A DNA stretch of 22,414 bases. Source: Butyrivibrio sp. Lineage in GTDB: Bacteria > Bacillota > Clostridia > Lachnospirales > Lachnospiraceae. The stretch covers positions 1-22,414 of the forward strand of contig NZ_SVFW01000058.1 in NCBI RefSeq assembly GCF_015056685.1. Direction: 5' to 3'. Numbering within the stretch: the first letter of the stretch is position 1; every line of letters starts with the position of its first letter. Position numbers and translations under genes: made by a program. Under the pieces are notes generated by a model that saw only the letters and a list, made by a program, of their open reading frames with translations, made no database searches and had not been told where the DNA came from. Below, piece by piece: positions 6,131 to 14,979 of the stretch.

Positions 6131-9100
6131 ATGGCAACAATTCATAATGAAAATTCCAGAGTGAAGATTCCAGCATTAGTGCATTTCACACGACTTGGAT
6201 ATACATATAGGTCGTTAAAAGATGCTGATGGACAATATGATGAAGATACCAATATTTTTATTGGCTCTTTTCGTGATGGAATCAACAAACTGAATGGAAC
6301 AGGATTAACGGACCAGGATGTAAAAGATATCATTGCAGATCTAAAGAATACATTGAATCAGGATGACTTGGGGCAGGGATTCTACAACTATCTTAAAAAA
6401 GGTTACAAGGGTCTTAAACTAATAGATTTTAATACTGTCGCTGGTGATAACAATATTTATGAAGTTGTTACTGAGTTCACATGCAAAAATGGAAGCGAAG
6501 AATTTAGACCAGATATTACAGTTTTGATTAATGGAATGCCACTGGTATTCATTGAGGTAAAAAAGCCCAATAATAAAAATGGTATTCAGGCAGAGTATGA
6601 TCGCATAAATAAAAGGTTTGCAAATAAAAAGTTCAGACGTTTTGCTAATATAACTCAGTTCATGATTTTTTCGAATAATAGTGAATATGATGACATGGAG
6701 GTTGTTCCACTTGAGGGTGCATTTTATTCTACAACTGATTATGAACGATTATTCTTTAGTCATTTTAGGGAAGAAGATGAAACCATATTTAAGAAGGTTT
6801 CCGCAATAGATGAAGAAGTAGAAAAGGAAATATTGAAAGATAATAATTTGGTTTCTATAAAAGGCAGTGGGGAATATGCTGTTAATATTTCTCCAACATC
6901 TCCTACAAATAGAATTATTACATCTATGCTTTCACATGAAAGATTGATGTTTATTTTGAAGTATGCATTATGCTTTGTAGATAAGGTTGATCCGGATACT
7001 GGAATTAGAAGACTTGAAAAGCATATCATGAGATATCCGCAACTGTTTGCTACAAAAGCGATTGAAAACAAGCTGACCCATGGCGTGAAGCATGGTGTCA
7101 TTTGGCATACGCAGGGCAGTGGTAAAACTGAACTTGCATATTACAATACACACTACCTATCTGACTATTATCGGAAGCAAGGTGTAATAGCAAAATTTTA
7201 CTTTATCGTAGATAGATTGGATTTATTAAGGCAGGCTGCAGATGAGTTTAGATCAAGAGGTCTTGTGGTTGATGAGGTCAAAAATAAGGCTGAACTCGAG
7301 AAGATGTTTGAAAAACCTGGCGACAAGAATAATACAGGTGAGCTATCTATAACCGTAGTCAACATTCAAAAACTTTCTGCAAATGCAATAGCAAAGCCTT
7401 TGGATTATGACCTTAGCATACAGAGAATATACTTCTTGGATGAGGCGCATAGAAGCTATGACCCTAAAGGTTCCTTCTTGGCAAATTTGATGGCATCTGA
7501 TAGAGATGCAGTCATGATTGCGCTTACAGGAACACCGCTTATAAGTAAAGAATATAAGACAAAAGATGTATTTGGAGATTACATACACAAGTATTACTAT
7601 AACCGTTCCATTGCAGATAGATATACATTACGTCTTATTAGAGAAGGCATTAAAACTGAATACAGAATGAAACTTATTTCTGCCTTGGAAGAGATTAAAG
7701 CAGTAAAAGGTTCTTTGCCAAGGAAGGAGTTGTATGCGCATGAAGCATATGTTCAACCGTTGGTAAGATATATCACGCAGGACTTTACGAAAAGTAGAAA
7801 AATGCTAAACGATGATAGCATTGGTGGAATGATAGTATGCGATTCCTCTGAACAAGCCAGGGCTGTGTTTGAAGAGATTAAATCAAAAAACTATAAGGTT
7901 GTATTGGCTGATGTGCAGGAGAAGACAATGGATTTTGTTTTCTCTACACCAACAGTTGATTATACATGCGCTCTGATATTGCACGATGAAGACGATAAAG
8001 AGACAAGGGCCAAAGAGCAGAATGAGTTTAAACATGGAGAGATAGATTTTCTTGTAGTGTACAATATGCTTTTAACTGGATTTGATGCAAAGCGATTGAA
8101 GAAATTATATCTCTGCAGAAAAATATCTGATCACAATTTACTTCAGGCCCTAACAAGAGTAAATCGTCCGTATAAGAGTTTTAGATATGGATATGTTGTT
8201 GATTTTGCAGATATCCGAGAGGAGTTTGATAAAACTAATAAGGCATATTTTGATGAACTTCAACTAGAGTTGGGAGATGCATTCAAAGAATACGACAATA
8301 TCTTCAAAGGGCAGGATGAAATCCAAAAGGATTTGGATTATATTGCTGAGAAGCTGTTTTTGTATGATACAGAAAATGCAGAAATATTCTCCCAGCAAAT
8401 TTCAGAACTGGGTAAGGGTGAATTGATTGAGGTTCGTAAGGCTTTGGAGCTCTACAAAGAGTTGGCAAACTTATCAAAGTTATTTGGATATGATGAGTTG
8501 GCAGAGAAATTTACGCTTGATAATGTCAATTCCCTTTATAACGAGGTTTCAAATAGAATCAGTATTGTAAACCAGAAGGAGGCTCTTGCTAATGCTGAGG
8601 ATATGAGTGCGATTTTGAATATGGCACTTGATGGAATTGATTTTAAATTCCAGAAGGTATCTGAAAGCGAAATGATAATTGCAGACAAGTTTAGGGAGAC
8701 CCTTGAAAGAACACGGCATGAGATGCAGAGAAATAATGATCCTAAAGATCCTGAATATGTTTCTTTGTTGGAAGAATTACAGAGGTTGTTCGCAAAGAAA
8801 AATATGGAAGAACTCACGGCAGATGAAATGACTAAGCATATGGAAGAGCTCAACCGGATAGAGGAAGCTGCAAAAAAGAAAAATGCTGCTGATGCAATGT
8901 TAGCTAGAAAATATTATGGCGATTTGAAGTATATGAGAACTCATAAAAGATTGCGCGAAGCAAACAGCCCAATATCCTCTGACTTATTGCTCAATAAGGT
9001 GTTACTTTCTCTTAAAGAATCTGTTGACAAGCAGGTTTATGAGAATGAAAAGATTCTTGATAACGAGCCATATTTTGAGAAAAATATGTATCCAATTATC

Positions 9101-9205
9101 ATAAGGGTTTTCAATGACAATGATATTCAGATAGATGCCCAGAACGTTAAAAAGGTAGGAAGTTGTATTTCTGAAGAATACTTCCATGAAAGGACTTGGA
9201 ATTAA
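6131..9205 (+). CDS. hsdR: Type I restriction enzyme, R subunit (nuclease-translocase)
   Basis: 1024 residues from the ATG behind GGAGGTG (6119-6125); an earlier ATG at 6095 has no ribosome site. The N-terminal nuclease domain has the PD-(D/E)XK signature FRPDITVL and FIEVKKPN (about Asp128, Glu142, Lys144). The SF2 motor has QGSGKT (around 329-333), LDEAH (437-440), LTGTP (465-469) and a motif VI QALTRVNRPY (about 672-681). The C-terminal helical region would dock on the methylase. It cuts unmodified DNA after ATP-driven translocation as part of R2M2S. Length is normal for HsdR. hsdM begins 2 bp after its stop. Confidence 0.96.
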   Translation: MATIHNENSRVKIPALVHFTRLGYTYRSLKDADGQYDEDTNIFIGSFRDGINKLNGTGLTDQDVKDIIADLKNTLNQDDLGQGFYNYLKKGYKGLKLIDFNTVAGDNNIYEVVTEFTCKNGSEEFRPDITVLINGMPLVFIEVKKPNNKNGIQAEYDRINKRFANKKFRRFANITQFMIFSNNSEYDDMEVVPLEGAFYSTTDYERLFFSHFREEDETIFKKVSAIDEEVEKEILKDNNLVSIKGSGEYAVNISPTSPTNRIITSMLSHERLMFILKYALCFVDKVDPDTGIRRLEKHIMRYPQLFATKAIENKLTHGVKHGVIWHTQGSGKTELAYYNTHYLSDYYRKQGVIAKFYFIVDRLDLLRQAADEFRSRGLVVDEVKNKAELEKMFEKPGDKNNTGELSITVVNIQKLSANAIAKPLDYDLSIQRIYFLDEAHRSYDPKGSFLANLMASDRDAVMIALTGTPLISKEYKTKDVFGDYIHKYYYNRSIADRYTLRLIREGIKTEYRMKLISALEEIKAVKGSLPRKELYAHEAYVQPLVRYITQDFTKSRKMLNDDSIGGMIVCDSSEQARAVFEEIKSKNYKVVLADVQEKTMDFVFSTPTVDYTCALILHDEDDKETRAKEQNEFKHGEIDFLVVYNMLLTGFDAKRLKKLYLCRKISDHNLLQALTRVNRPYKSFRYGYVVDFADIREEFDKTNKAYFDELQLELGDAFKEYDNIFKGQDEIQKDLDYIAEKLFLYDTENAEIFSQQISELGKGELIEVRKALELYKELANLSKLFGYDELAEKFTLDNVNSLYNEVSNRISIVNQKEALANAEDMSAILNMALDGIDFKFQKVSESEMIIADKFRETLERTRHEMQRNNDPKDPEYVSLLEELQRLFAKKNMEELTADEMTKHMEELNRIEEAAKKKNAADAMLARKYYGDLKYMRTHKRLREANSPISSDLLLNKVLLSLKESVDKQVYENEKILDNEPYFEKNMYPIIIRVFNDNDIQIDAQNVKKVGSCISEEYFHERTWN

Positions 9206-9207
9206 AA

Positions 9208-10854
9208 ATGCAAATCACAGAAGTAAAACAAAAAACATATTCCATGATTGATGACTTGAAGTCAGCTTGCAATCAGGCTGGAGCCGGAAACAGTCCAGGA
9301 GAATATAAAATCATAACACAGTCATTTCTTTATAAGTTTCTGAATGACAAATTTATTTATGAACTTGGAAAAAATGTTTCTGAGTTTAAAGGGAAAAGTA
9401 CTGCAGAGATAGAGTCAGCATTAAAAGCAAAGAGTGATGCAGATTATGAACTGATGTTACTTAGCTTGGATGCCGGTACAGCAGTTTTGGGAAAGCAACA
9501 GCTCATTTCATCTGTGTATGCCCACAAAGGCGAAGTTGATTTTCATAAGATTTTTGACAAGGCACTTGAAGATATTTCCAACATGAATATGGACATTTTT
9601 GCTGTCCATACAGGTGGAAAATCTCAGATCAAACTTTTCACGCCTGTTTCAAGAGAAATCACAGATGATGAGAAAAAGGATCCTCTTTGCAGTGCGATTA
9701 TTCAAAAGCTTGCTACAAGCAGCTTTGCAGAAGTATTTGAGCAGAAGTATGATTTCTTCGCAGATATTTTTGAATATTTGATCAAGGATTATAACAAGGA
9801 TTCAGGTAGATATGCGGAGTATTATACTCCACATGTAATTGCCGGCATCATAGCCAGGATAATGGCACCAAACGGAGCAACAAATGTTACTGTATATGAC
9901 CCATCTGCAGGAACAGGTACTCTTGTGTTGGCACTTGCACATCAGATTGGCGAGGATCATTGCACAATTTATACTCAGGACATTACGCAGAAGTCTAATG
10001 AGTTTATGCGACTGAATCTTATTTTGAATAACTTGGTTCACTCATTGCCTAATGTTATTCAGGATGATACGCTGCTTAATCCTAGACATCTAAATAAGAC
10101 AAAAACTGATATTGAGCATTTTGACTACATTGTTTCCAATCCACCATTTAATGTTGACTTCAGCGAGACTAGGGATACCTTGGCTGGGGAAGCATACAAC
10201 AAGAGATTTTGGGCTGGAGTACCAAACATTCCTAACAAGGATAAAGCCAAGATGGCGATATATCTGATGTTCTTGCAGCATATTATTTGCTCTATGAAGG
10301 ATGATGGAAAAGCTGCAATAGTTGTTCCTACAGGATTCTTGACTGCGGGCAGTGGCATTCAGAAGAAAATACGAGAGAAGATTATAAAGGAGAGAATGTT
10401 AAAGGGTGTTATTTCAATGCCTTCAAATATCTTTGCAACCACAGGTACCAACGTATCTATTATCTTTTTGGATAAAGCCAATAAAGATGGCAATGTTGTA
10501 CTGATGGATGCTTCAAATCTGGGTACTAAAGAAAAAGTTGATGGTAAAAACCAGAAAACAGTTCTTAGTGACGACGAAATAAGCAAGATAATTAATACAT
10601 TCAACGATAAAAAGCCAGTTGATGACTTTAGTGTTGTTGTAAGTTATGAGGAAATAGAAAAGAAAAAGCTTTCTTTCTCAGCTGGGCAGTATTTTGAGGT
10701 GAAAATTGAGTATGTTGAATTAACACCTCAAGAGTTTACAGATAAGATGAACAATTACATGACAGAGTTACAAGGATTATTTGATGAAGGTGATAAACTC
10801 CAGAAGGAAATAATGGAGCAGTTGAAAAAGGTAAAAATAAATGAAAACAGTTAA
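9208..10854 (+). CDS. hsdM: Type I restriction-modification DNA methyltransferase, M subunit
   Basis: 548 residues. The ATG at 9208 is preferred over an in-frame TTG at 9196 that overlaps hsdR. The N-terminal HsdM helical domain is followed by an N6-adenine methylase core: GRYAEYYTP (about 200-208), the SAM-binding DPSAGTGT (231-238) and the catalytic SNPPF (310-314). It ends in a Lys/Glu-rich coiled coil that contacts HsdS. It methylates the target chosen by HsdS and is needed for both modification and restriction. The hsdS start lies inside its last codons (14-bp overlap), implying translational coupling. Confidence 0.96.
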   Translation: MQITEVKQKTYSMIDDLKSACNQAGAGNSPGEYKIITQSFLYKFLNDKFIYELGKNVSEFKGKSTAEIESALKAKSDADYELMLLSLDAGTAVLGKQQLISSVYAHKGEVDFHKIFDKALEDISNMNMDIFAVHTGGKSQIKLFTPVSREITDDEKKDPLCSAIIQKLATSSFAEVFEQKYDFFADIFEYLIKDYNKDSGRYAEYYTPHVIAGIIARIMAPNGATNVTVYDPSAGTGTLVLALAHQIGEDHCTIYTQDITQKSNEFMRLNLILNNLVHSLPNVIQDDTLLNPRHLNKTKTDIEHFDYIVSNPPFNVDFSETRDTLAGEAYNKRFWAGVPNIPNKDKAKMAIYLMFLQHIICSMKDDGKAAIVVPTGFLTAGSGIQKKIREKIIKERMLKGVISMPSNIFATTGTNVSIIFLDKANKDGNVVLMDASNLGTKEKVDGKNQKTVLSDDEISKIINTFNDKKPVDDFSVVVSYEEIEKKKLSFSAGQYFEVKIEYVELTPQEFTDKMNNYMTELQGLFDEGDKLQKEIMEQLKKVKINENS

Positions 10855-11374
10855 GCTGGGAGAAATAGCAGATTTGACCGTTGGTTTTGTTGGTTCTATG
10901 ACTGAGCAGTACACAGAATCAGGAGTGTCTTTTTTAAGATCCTTAAATATTAAGCCATTTGAGATAAGCAGCGAGGATATTAGATTTATTTCAGAGGAAT
11001 TTAATACCAAAATAAGTAAATCCATTTTACATGAGGGTGATGTGGTAATTGTAAGAACTGGGATTCCAGGAACGTGTGCAGTTGTGCCCAAAGAGTATGA
11101 CGGATGTAATTGTTCAGATATTGTAATAGTACATCCAAATAATGAATTGGTCGATTCAACTTACCTTGCCGGATTTATAAATTTCTGGGGGCAAAAGCAA
11201 GTTGAAAACAATAAGGTTGGAGCTATTCAGAAACATTTTAATGTTCATACAGCAGAGGAAATGCTAATAACTTTGCCTGAGATAGATGTGCAGAGAAAAA
11301 TAGCGATGTTACTGAATGATATCAATGGCAAAATAAAAAACAATCAAAAGATAAACGATAATTTAGCAGCTTAA
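10841..11374 (+). CDS. hsdS: Half HsdS specificity subunit (first recognition domain only)
   Basis: 177 residues. It begins MKTVKLGEIADLTVGFVGSM, a typical HsdS domain start, runs through one target-recognition domain (about 1-145) and one conserved helix (QRKIAMLLNDINGKIKNNQK), and ends INDNLAA at site A. A normal HsdS has two such domains and about 390 residues. The gene stops because the cassette attached at the inversion site is reversed and supplies GCAGCTTAA. Inversion between sites A and B would add the second half now on the minus strand, giving 398 residues. Half-HsdS proteins of other systems (EcoDXXI, NgoAV variants) can dimerise into working subunits, so this state need not be inactive. 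Confidence 0.9.
   Translation: MKTVKLGEIADLTVGFVGSMTEQYTESGVSFLRSLNIKPFEISSEDIRFISEEFNTKISKSILHEGDVVIVRTGIPGTCAVVPKEYDGCNCSDIVIVHPNNELVDSTYLAGFINFWGQKQVENNKVGAIQKHFNVHTAEEMLITLPEIDVQRKIAMLLNDINGKIKNNQKINDNLAA
11351..11373 (+). repeat. Inversion site A (within hsdS, forward)
   Basis: ATAAACGATAATTTA (11351-11365) encodes INDNL of the half hsdS. The next eight bases continue a 23-bp perfect inverted match to site D (14283-14305). The left flank is hsdS coding sequence like that of site C, and the right flank is the end of a reversed hsdS cassette. Confidence 0.88.
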
Positions 11375-12006
11375 TCAGCTATGATTGCTTGTCCATTCAT
11401 TAGCATAGGTAATAACCAATTTCTAAGGTTGATCAATTTATCATTTTCATTGATGTTTTGAACTATCTTTTCTAGAGCAAGGTCATATTCACTAATATCA
11501 AGACTGTCATCTGGAACTAAGATAAATAGATTTTTAATGTCATCGTCGCTTAAATGTCCTACTGTAGAGCGAGCTACATTTTTTGATTTTGCAACTATGT
11601 ATGGTTCGATTTGATTTTTAATCAAAAGTAAAGGCAATGTTGTTCGCCTGATGCGTGTAATTCTTTGATTGACAATATAACCAGATTTATGCCAAAAATT
11701 CATTTGAAAATTGCCATCCATACCGATCAATAAATCTTGTGGTTCAGTATAGTAACAGTTATCAATTTGCTCAGTTGTTTTCGCTGAAAAAGAATTGCTT
11801 TCAATATCTCTGATTCTAATAACTGGCAGACCATCAGATGAGAATAAATCAGTTGATAAAGGATAACCATATTGGAGAGCACATACATCTTGTAACGGTT
11901 TAACACTCCACTTATATGGAATTTCTTTATTTAGCTCATTGGACCATTTCATTTTTCCGCCATTATCTTTGTATGGTTTGTTGTTATTATAAAAATTATA
12001 TTGCAA
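11371..12006 (-). CDS. hsdS: Silent inverted HsdS second-half cassette
   Basis: A minus-strand frame with a TTG as its nominal start. It is really open back to site B at 12057, where it reads INDNL followed by YASIEAKYNQYF. The product is an HsdS second half: central helix, recognition domain beginning PYKWSVKPLQDVCALQYGY, and the C-terminal conserved helix LRNWLLPMLMNGQ. That ending closely matches the full-length hsdS (LRDWLLPMLMNGQ). No promoter or convincing ribosome site precedes it, so it is probably silent until inversion joins it to an N-terminal half. Its stop overlaps the stop of the half hsdS on the other strand (TTAA, 11371-11374). Confidence 0.85.
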   Translation of the reverse strand: MQYNFYNNNKPYKDNGGKMKWSNELNKEIPYKWSVKPLQDVCALQYGYPLSTDLFSSDGLPVIRIRDIESNSFSAKTTEQIDNCYYTEPQDLLIGMDGNFQMNFWHKSGYIVNQRITRIRRTTLPLLLIKNQIEPYIVAKSKNVARSTVGHLSDDDIKNLFILVPDDSLDISEYDLALEKIVQNINENDKLINLRNWLLPMLMNGQAIIAD

Positions 12007-12042
12007 AAAATATTGATTATACTTTGCTTCGATGGAAGCATA

Positions 12043-12057
12043 TAAATTATCGTTTAT
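12043..12057 (-). repeat. Inversion site B (reverse)
   Basis: TAAATTATCGTTTAT, the exact inverse of the site A core. Its inner side is in frame with the silent cassette. Its outer side (12058 on) is the recombinase promoter region and is non-coding. Confidence 0.88.
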
Positions 12058-12065
12058 AGGGATTA

Positions 12066-12092
12066 TTGAAAAAGAGAAGTCAACTTTATAAT
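12066..12092 (+). promoter_or_regulatory. Putative promoter of the shufflon recombinase
   Basis: TTGAAA (12066-12071), a short 15-bp spacer and a perfect TATAAT (12087-12092), upstream of the ribosome site AGAGAGGAGA. It lies just outside site B and would drive the recombinase and the full-length hsdS behind it. Confidence 0.45.
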
Positions 12093-12124
12093 TGTTCTCC
12101 GTAGAAAGAGAGAGGAGACCAATT

Positions 12125-13105
12125 ATGAATAAAGAGTTTACTGACGAGATAGTCCTAAAAATGATGCCTTTTTTGGATAATGGCCAATTAAAGATGTTAC
12201 AGGAAATAGTTGAAAATGTAGTTGATGGTTATTCTATTTTAAAATCGGAGACCATAGATACAGAGGTACTTGATTACTTGGAACTGTTTATTTCTGCAAA
12301 GCGCGTTGAAGGGTGTTCCGAAAAAACTATTACATACTATGAAAAGACCATTTCATCGATGCTTATTAATGTGGACAAAGATGCGAACAGGATAACGACG
12401 GAGGATTTAAGAGAGTATTTGTCGAATTATCAAAAAGAGAATGGCTCAAGCAAAGTTACCATTGACAATATTCGTCGTATTCTATCTAGCTTTTTTTCAT
12501 GGCTGGAGGATGAGAGCTACATCCTTAAGAACCCTGTCAGAAGGATTCATAAGATAAAAACAACACTTAGTATAAAGGAAGCGTATTCAGAAGAGGCTCT
12601 TGAGATATTGAGAGATGAATGCAAAGAGCCAAGGGATATCGCATTAATTGATTTGCTTGCTTCAACAGGGATGCGAGTTGGTGAATTAGTTAAACTAAAT
12701 CAGGAGGATATAGATTTCATTGAAAGAGAGTGCAAGGTTCTGGGAAAAGGCGATAAAGAGAGAATAGTTTATTTTGATGCAAGAACAAAGATTCACTTAA
12801 AAAACTACTTGGAAAGTAGGTGTGACGATAACAAGGCTTTATTTGTCTCACTAAAATCACCATACAACAGGCTACAGATTGGAGGAGTAGAATCTAGGCT
12901 GAGAAGTATAGGTAGGAGTTGTGAGATAGAAAAGGTGCATCCACACCGATTTAGAAGAACTCTCGCCACAGTGGCAATAGACAAGGGAATGCCTATTGAA
13001 CAGCTTCAGTGCCTATTAGGACATAGGCGTATAGATACTACATTGCAGTATGCGATGGTAAAGCAAAGTAATGTGAAAGCTTCACATAGAAAGTATATAG
13101 GTTGA
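12125..13105 (+). CDS. Tyrosine recombinase of the hsdS shufflon (XerC/D-like)
   Basis: 326 residues. The ATG at 12125 follows AGAGAGGAGA; an earlier ATG at 12092 lacks a ribosome site. The N-terminal SAM-like DNA-binding domain covers about 44-140 (LELFISAKRVEGCSEKTITY). The catalytic domain is complete: Arg184 in TGMRVGE, Lys208 in GKGDK, His274 and Arg277 in HPHRFRRT, His300 in LGHRR, Tyr309. It most likely recombines the four ATAAACGATAATTTA sites around it, as do the recombinases inside other phase-variable type I loci. Its stop is 4 bp before the following hsdS, so the two are co-transcribed. It lies inside the invertible region and can itself be flipped. Confidence 0.93.
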   Translation: MNKEFTDEIVLKMMPFLDNGQLKMLQEIVENVVDGYSILKSETIDTEVLDYLELFISAKRVEGCSEKTITYYEKTISSMLINVDKDANRITTEDLREYLSNYQKENGSSKVTIDNIRRILSSFFSWLEDESYILKNPVRRIHKIKTTLSIKEAYSEEALEILRDECKEPRDIALIDLLASTGMRVGELVKLNQEDIDFIERECKVLGKGDKERIVYFDARTKIHLKNYLESRCDDNKALFVSLKSPYNRLQIGGVESRLRSIGRSCEIEKVHPHRFRRTLATVAIDKGMPIEQLQCLLGHRRIDTTLQYAMVKQSNVKASHRKYIG

Positions 13106-13109
13106 TGAG

Positions 13110-14285
13110 ATGATTTATAACGAAGGAACATACAATAAAAGCTGGGAAACGCTAAAGTTATCAGATTTAGGCGACTTTTCAAGAGGGTTGTCAAAGCATA
13201 GGCCAAGAAATGATTCTAGATTGTTTGAAGGAGGCGGATATCCATTGGTTCAAACCGGGGATATAAAAGCTGCAAACCTATACATTTTGAATCATGAACA
13301 GGAGTATGGTGAATTTGGCCTTGCTCAGAGCAAATTATGGGATGAAGGAACTTTATGTATAACCATCGCTGCAAATATAGCCGAAACAGCAATACTGGGA
13401 TATCCTATGTGTTTTCCGGACAGTGTTGTTGGATTTAAAGCTGACAGAGAAAAGTCTTCAGAATTATTTATGTATTATGTATTTGAGTACATAAGAGATT
13501 CTATTCAAAACTCAGCTTCTGGAAGCATTCAGGATAATATAAACATAGATTATCTGACGTCACTTGAATTCAAAATACCTTCAAAATGCTATCAAGATAA
13601 AATCGTGAAAATTCTATCTGATATTGATAAGAAAATAATCAATAACAAAAGAATAAACGATAATTTACAAAACCAACTCACTCTTATGTTTGACTACTTT
13701 TTTAATAATTCACACCACTCAAAAGTATTCGCAAATGGGGTATTAGCAGATATATCGTACATTACTATGGGCCAGTCACCATCAGGAGATACATATAATG
13801 AAATTGGTGCTGGAATTCCTTTTTATCAGGGCTCTACAGACTTTGGAGAAATCTTTCCCACAATAAGGGTCTATACAACTGAACCTTCAAGAGAGGCATG
13901 CTTGCTAGACACTTTGATGAGTGTAAGAGCTCCTGTTGGAACTATGAACATAGCTTACGAGAACTGCTGTATAGGTCGTGGTCTTGCAGCAATTCGTGGC
14001 AAAAATAATAACAATACTTTTGTTCGGTATCTACTAAAACGGAATAAATGGTATTTTGATGCTATTAACAATAGTGGTACAACATTCGGCTCAATTACAA
14101 AAGATTACCTATATGGAATGCCCATTATAATCCCTGATACCGAATCGGTAGAAGAATTTGAAGATATAGCACAATCCTATGAAAGCAAAATATTCCGCAA
14201 TGAAACTGAGACACGTGCTTTATCAAAATTAAGAGATTGGCTGCTTCCAATGCTTATGAATGGACAATTAGTAATATCCGACTAA
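13110..14285 (+). CDS. hsdS: Full-length HsdS specificity subunit (second copy)
   Basis: 391 residues, a normal HsdS length. First recognition domain: about 11-160 (WETLKLSDLGDFSRG). Central helix: CYQDKIVKILSDIDKKIINN, ending in INDNL (182-186), which is encoded by site C. Second domain: about 205-345 (GVLADISYITMGQSPSG, then RGLAAIRG). C-terminal conserved helix: LSKLRDWLLPMLMNGQ. It starts 4 bp after the recombinase and has only a weak ribosome site, so translation may depend on coupling. With the HsdM above it could provide one specificity now, while its halves serve as donors for others. The TAA stop is read as TAG on the other strand. Confidence 0.93.
   Translation: MIYNEGTYNKSWETLKLSDLGDFSRGLSKHRPRNDSRLFEGGGYPLVQTGDIKAANLYILNHEQEYGEFGLAQSKLWDEGTLCITIAANIAETAILGYPMCFPDSVVGFKADREKSSELFMYYVFEYIRDSIQNSASGSIQDNINIDYLTSLEFKIPSKCYQDKIVKILSDIDKKIINNKRINDNLQNQLTLMFDYFFNNSHHSKVFANGVLADISYITMGQSPSGDTYNEIGAGIPFYQGSTDFGEIFPTIRVYTTEPSREACLLDTLMSVRAPVGTMNIAYENCCIGRGLAAIRGKNNNNTFVRYLLKRNKWYFDAINNSGTTFGSITKDYLYGMPIIIPDTESVEEFEDIAQSYESKIFRNETETRALSKLRDWLLPMLMNGQLVISD
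13653..13667 (+). repeat. Inversion site C (within full-length hsdS, forward)
   Basis: ATAAACGATAATTTA at the central helix, in the same frame (INDNL) as site A. The left flank resembles that of site A (both encode K-I-x-N-N-x-x-INDNL); the right flank is the second half of this hsdS. Confidence 0.88.
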
Positions 14286-14305
14286 GCTGCTAAATTATCG
14301 TTTAT
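14283..14305 (-). repeat. Inversion site D (reverse, after hsdS stop)
   Basis: TAAATTATCGTTTAT (14291-14305) preceded by TAAGCTGC. Together they are a perfect 23-bp inverse of site A. The ribosome site of the HEPN-like gene begins at once on its outer side. Confidence 0.88.
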
Positions 14306-14317
14306 AGGTGTAATGGT

Positions 14318-14956
14318 ATGCGAGAACGAAAAGATGAGAATGGCAAAGTAATCGGATATCACAGAATGGTATTTGATGAAATGCCTGATGATTATAAAAT
14401 GCAAAAGGTTTTGCTTCATGATAAAGTTCCAGATCTATCCTATTTAGGAGTAATGAAGCACCTAAGAAATATTGAGGCCGATGAGATATTCAAAGATGAT
14501 GAGTTTTATTCGTCAGAGGTTATATCTCATATGGCATTAGATTATTTGGAATCTGCATGTTTCCTTCAAAAAGGAATCGTAGCAGATAGAGGCGGAGAAA
14601 TTGTTTCGCAGTACCTGATACCAGCAGCCTTTCTGTGCAAGCATTCGATAGAGTTGAAATTGAAAGAATGTTTGTTAATTAAAGGTGCTGACAAGCTAAA
14701 GGGACATAGCGTTCTGAATCTCTGGAATGAATTAAATGAAAGCGGATTAGTGCATTTTAAGGAGCTTGATAGCTTCATAAAGGAAATGGAACAGATAGAT
14801 AGCAATGAGATGGCTTTACGCTATGGAATAAGCAAGGAATTATCGCCATTGAAGGAAGACTTCAAATTTGATATTGATGCTATGCTTTTGAACACGAAGT
14901 TTTTGTTTAATATTTTGGATGAACATGTTGTATGTAAGTACAGATATGGAAGGTAA
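14318..14956 (+). CDS. HEPN-like protein
   Basis: 212 residues. AGGTG (14306-14310), directly after inversion site D, is 7 bp from the ATG at 14318. The central part (about 68-150) has the look of a HEPN four-helix domain: ALDYLESACFLQKG, LIPAAFLCKHSIELKLKECL, GHSVLNLWNEL, then a MALRYGISKEL turn and a last long helix (FDIDAMLLNTKFLFNILDEH). HEPN proteins are often RNases or toxins in defence loci. The R-x4-6-H catalytic motif is not obvious, so it may be a structural or partner variant. It sits 23 bp before the GmrSD-like gene in the same direction. Confidence 0.6.
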   Translation: MRERKDENGKVIGYHRMVFDEMPDDYKMQKVLLHDKVPDLSYLGVMKHLRNIEADEIFKDDEFYSSEVISHMALDYLESACFLQKGIVADRGGEIVSQYLIPAAFLCKHSIELKLKECLLIKGADKLKGHSVLNLWNELNESGLVHFKELDSFIKEMEQIDSNEMALRYGISKELSPLKEDFKFDIDAMLLNTKFLFNILDEHVVCKYRYGR

Positions 14957-14979
14957 TCTTTTCATTAAGGAGGCACAAT

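Noticed and set aside
11351..14305. Deletion of the segment by recombination between sites A and C
   Set aside because: The sites are direct repeats so deletion is possible, but it would remove the recombinase; retention of all cassettes argues that inversion dominates.
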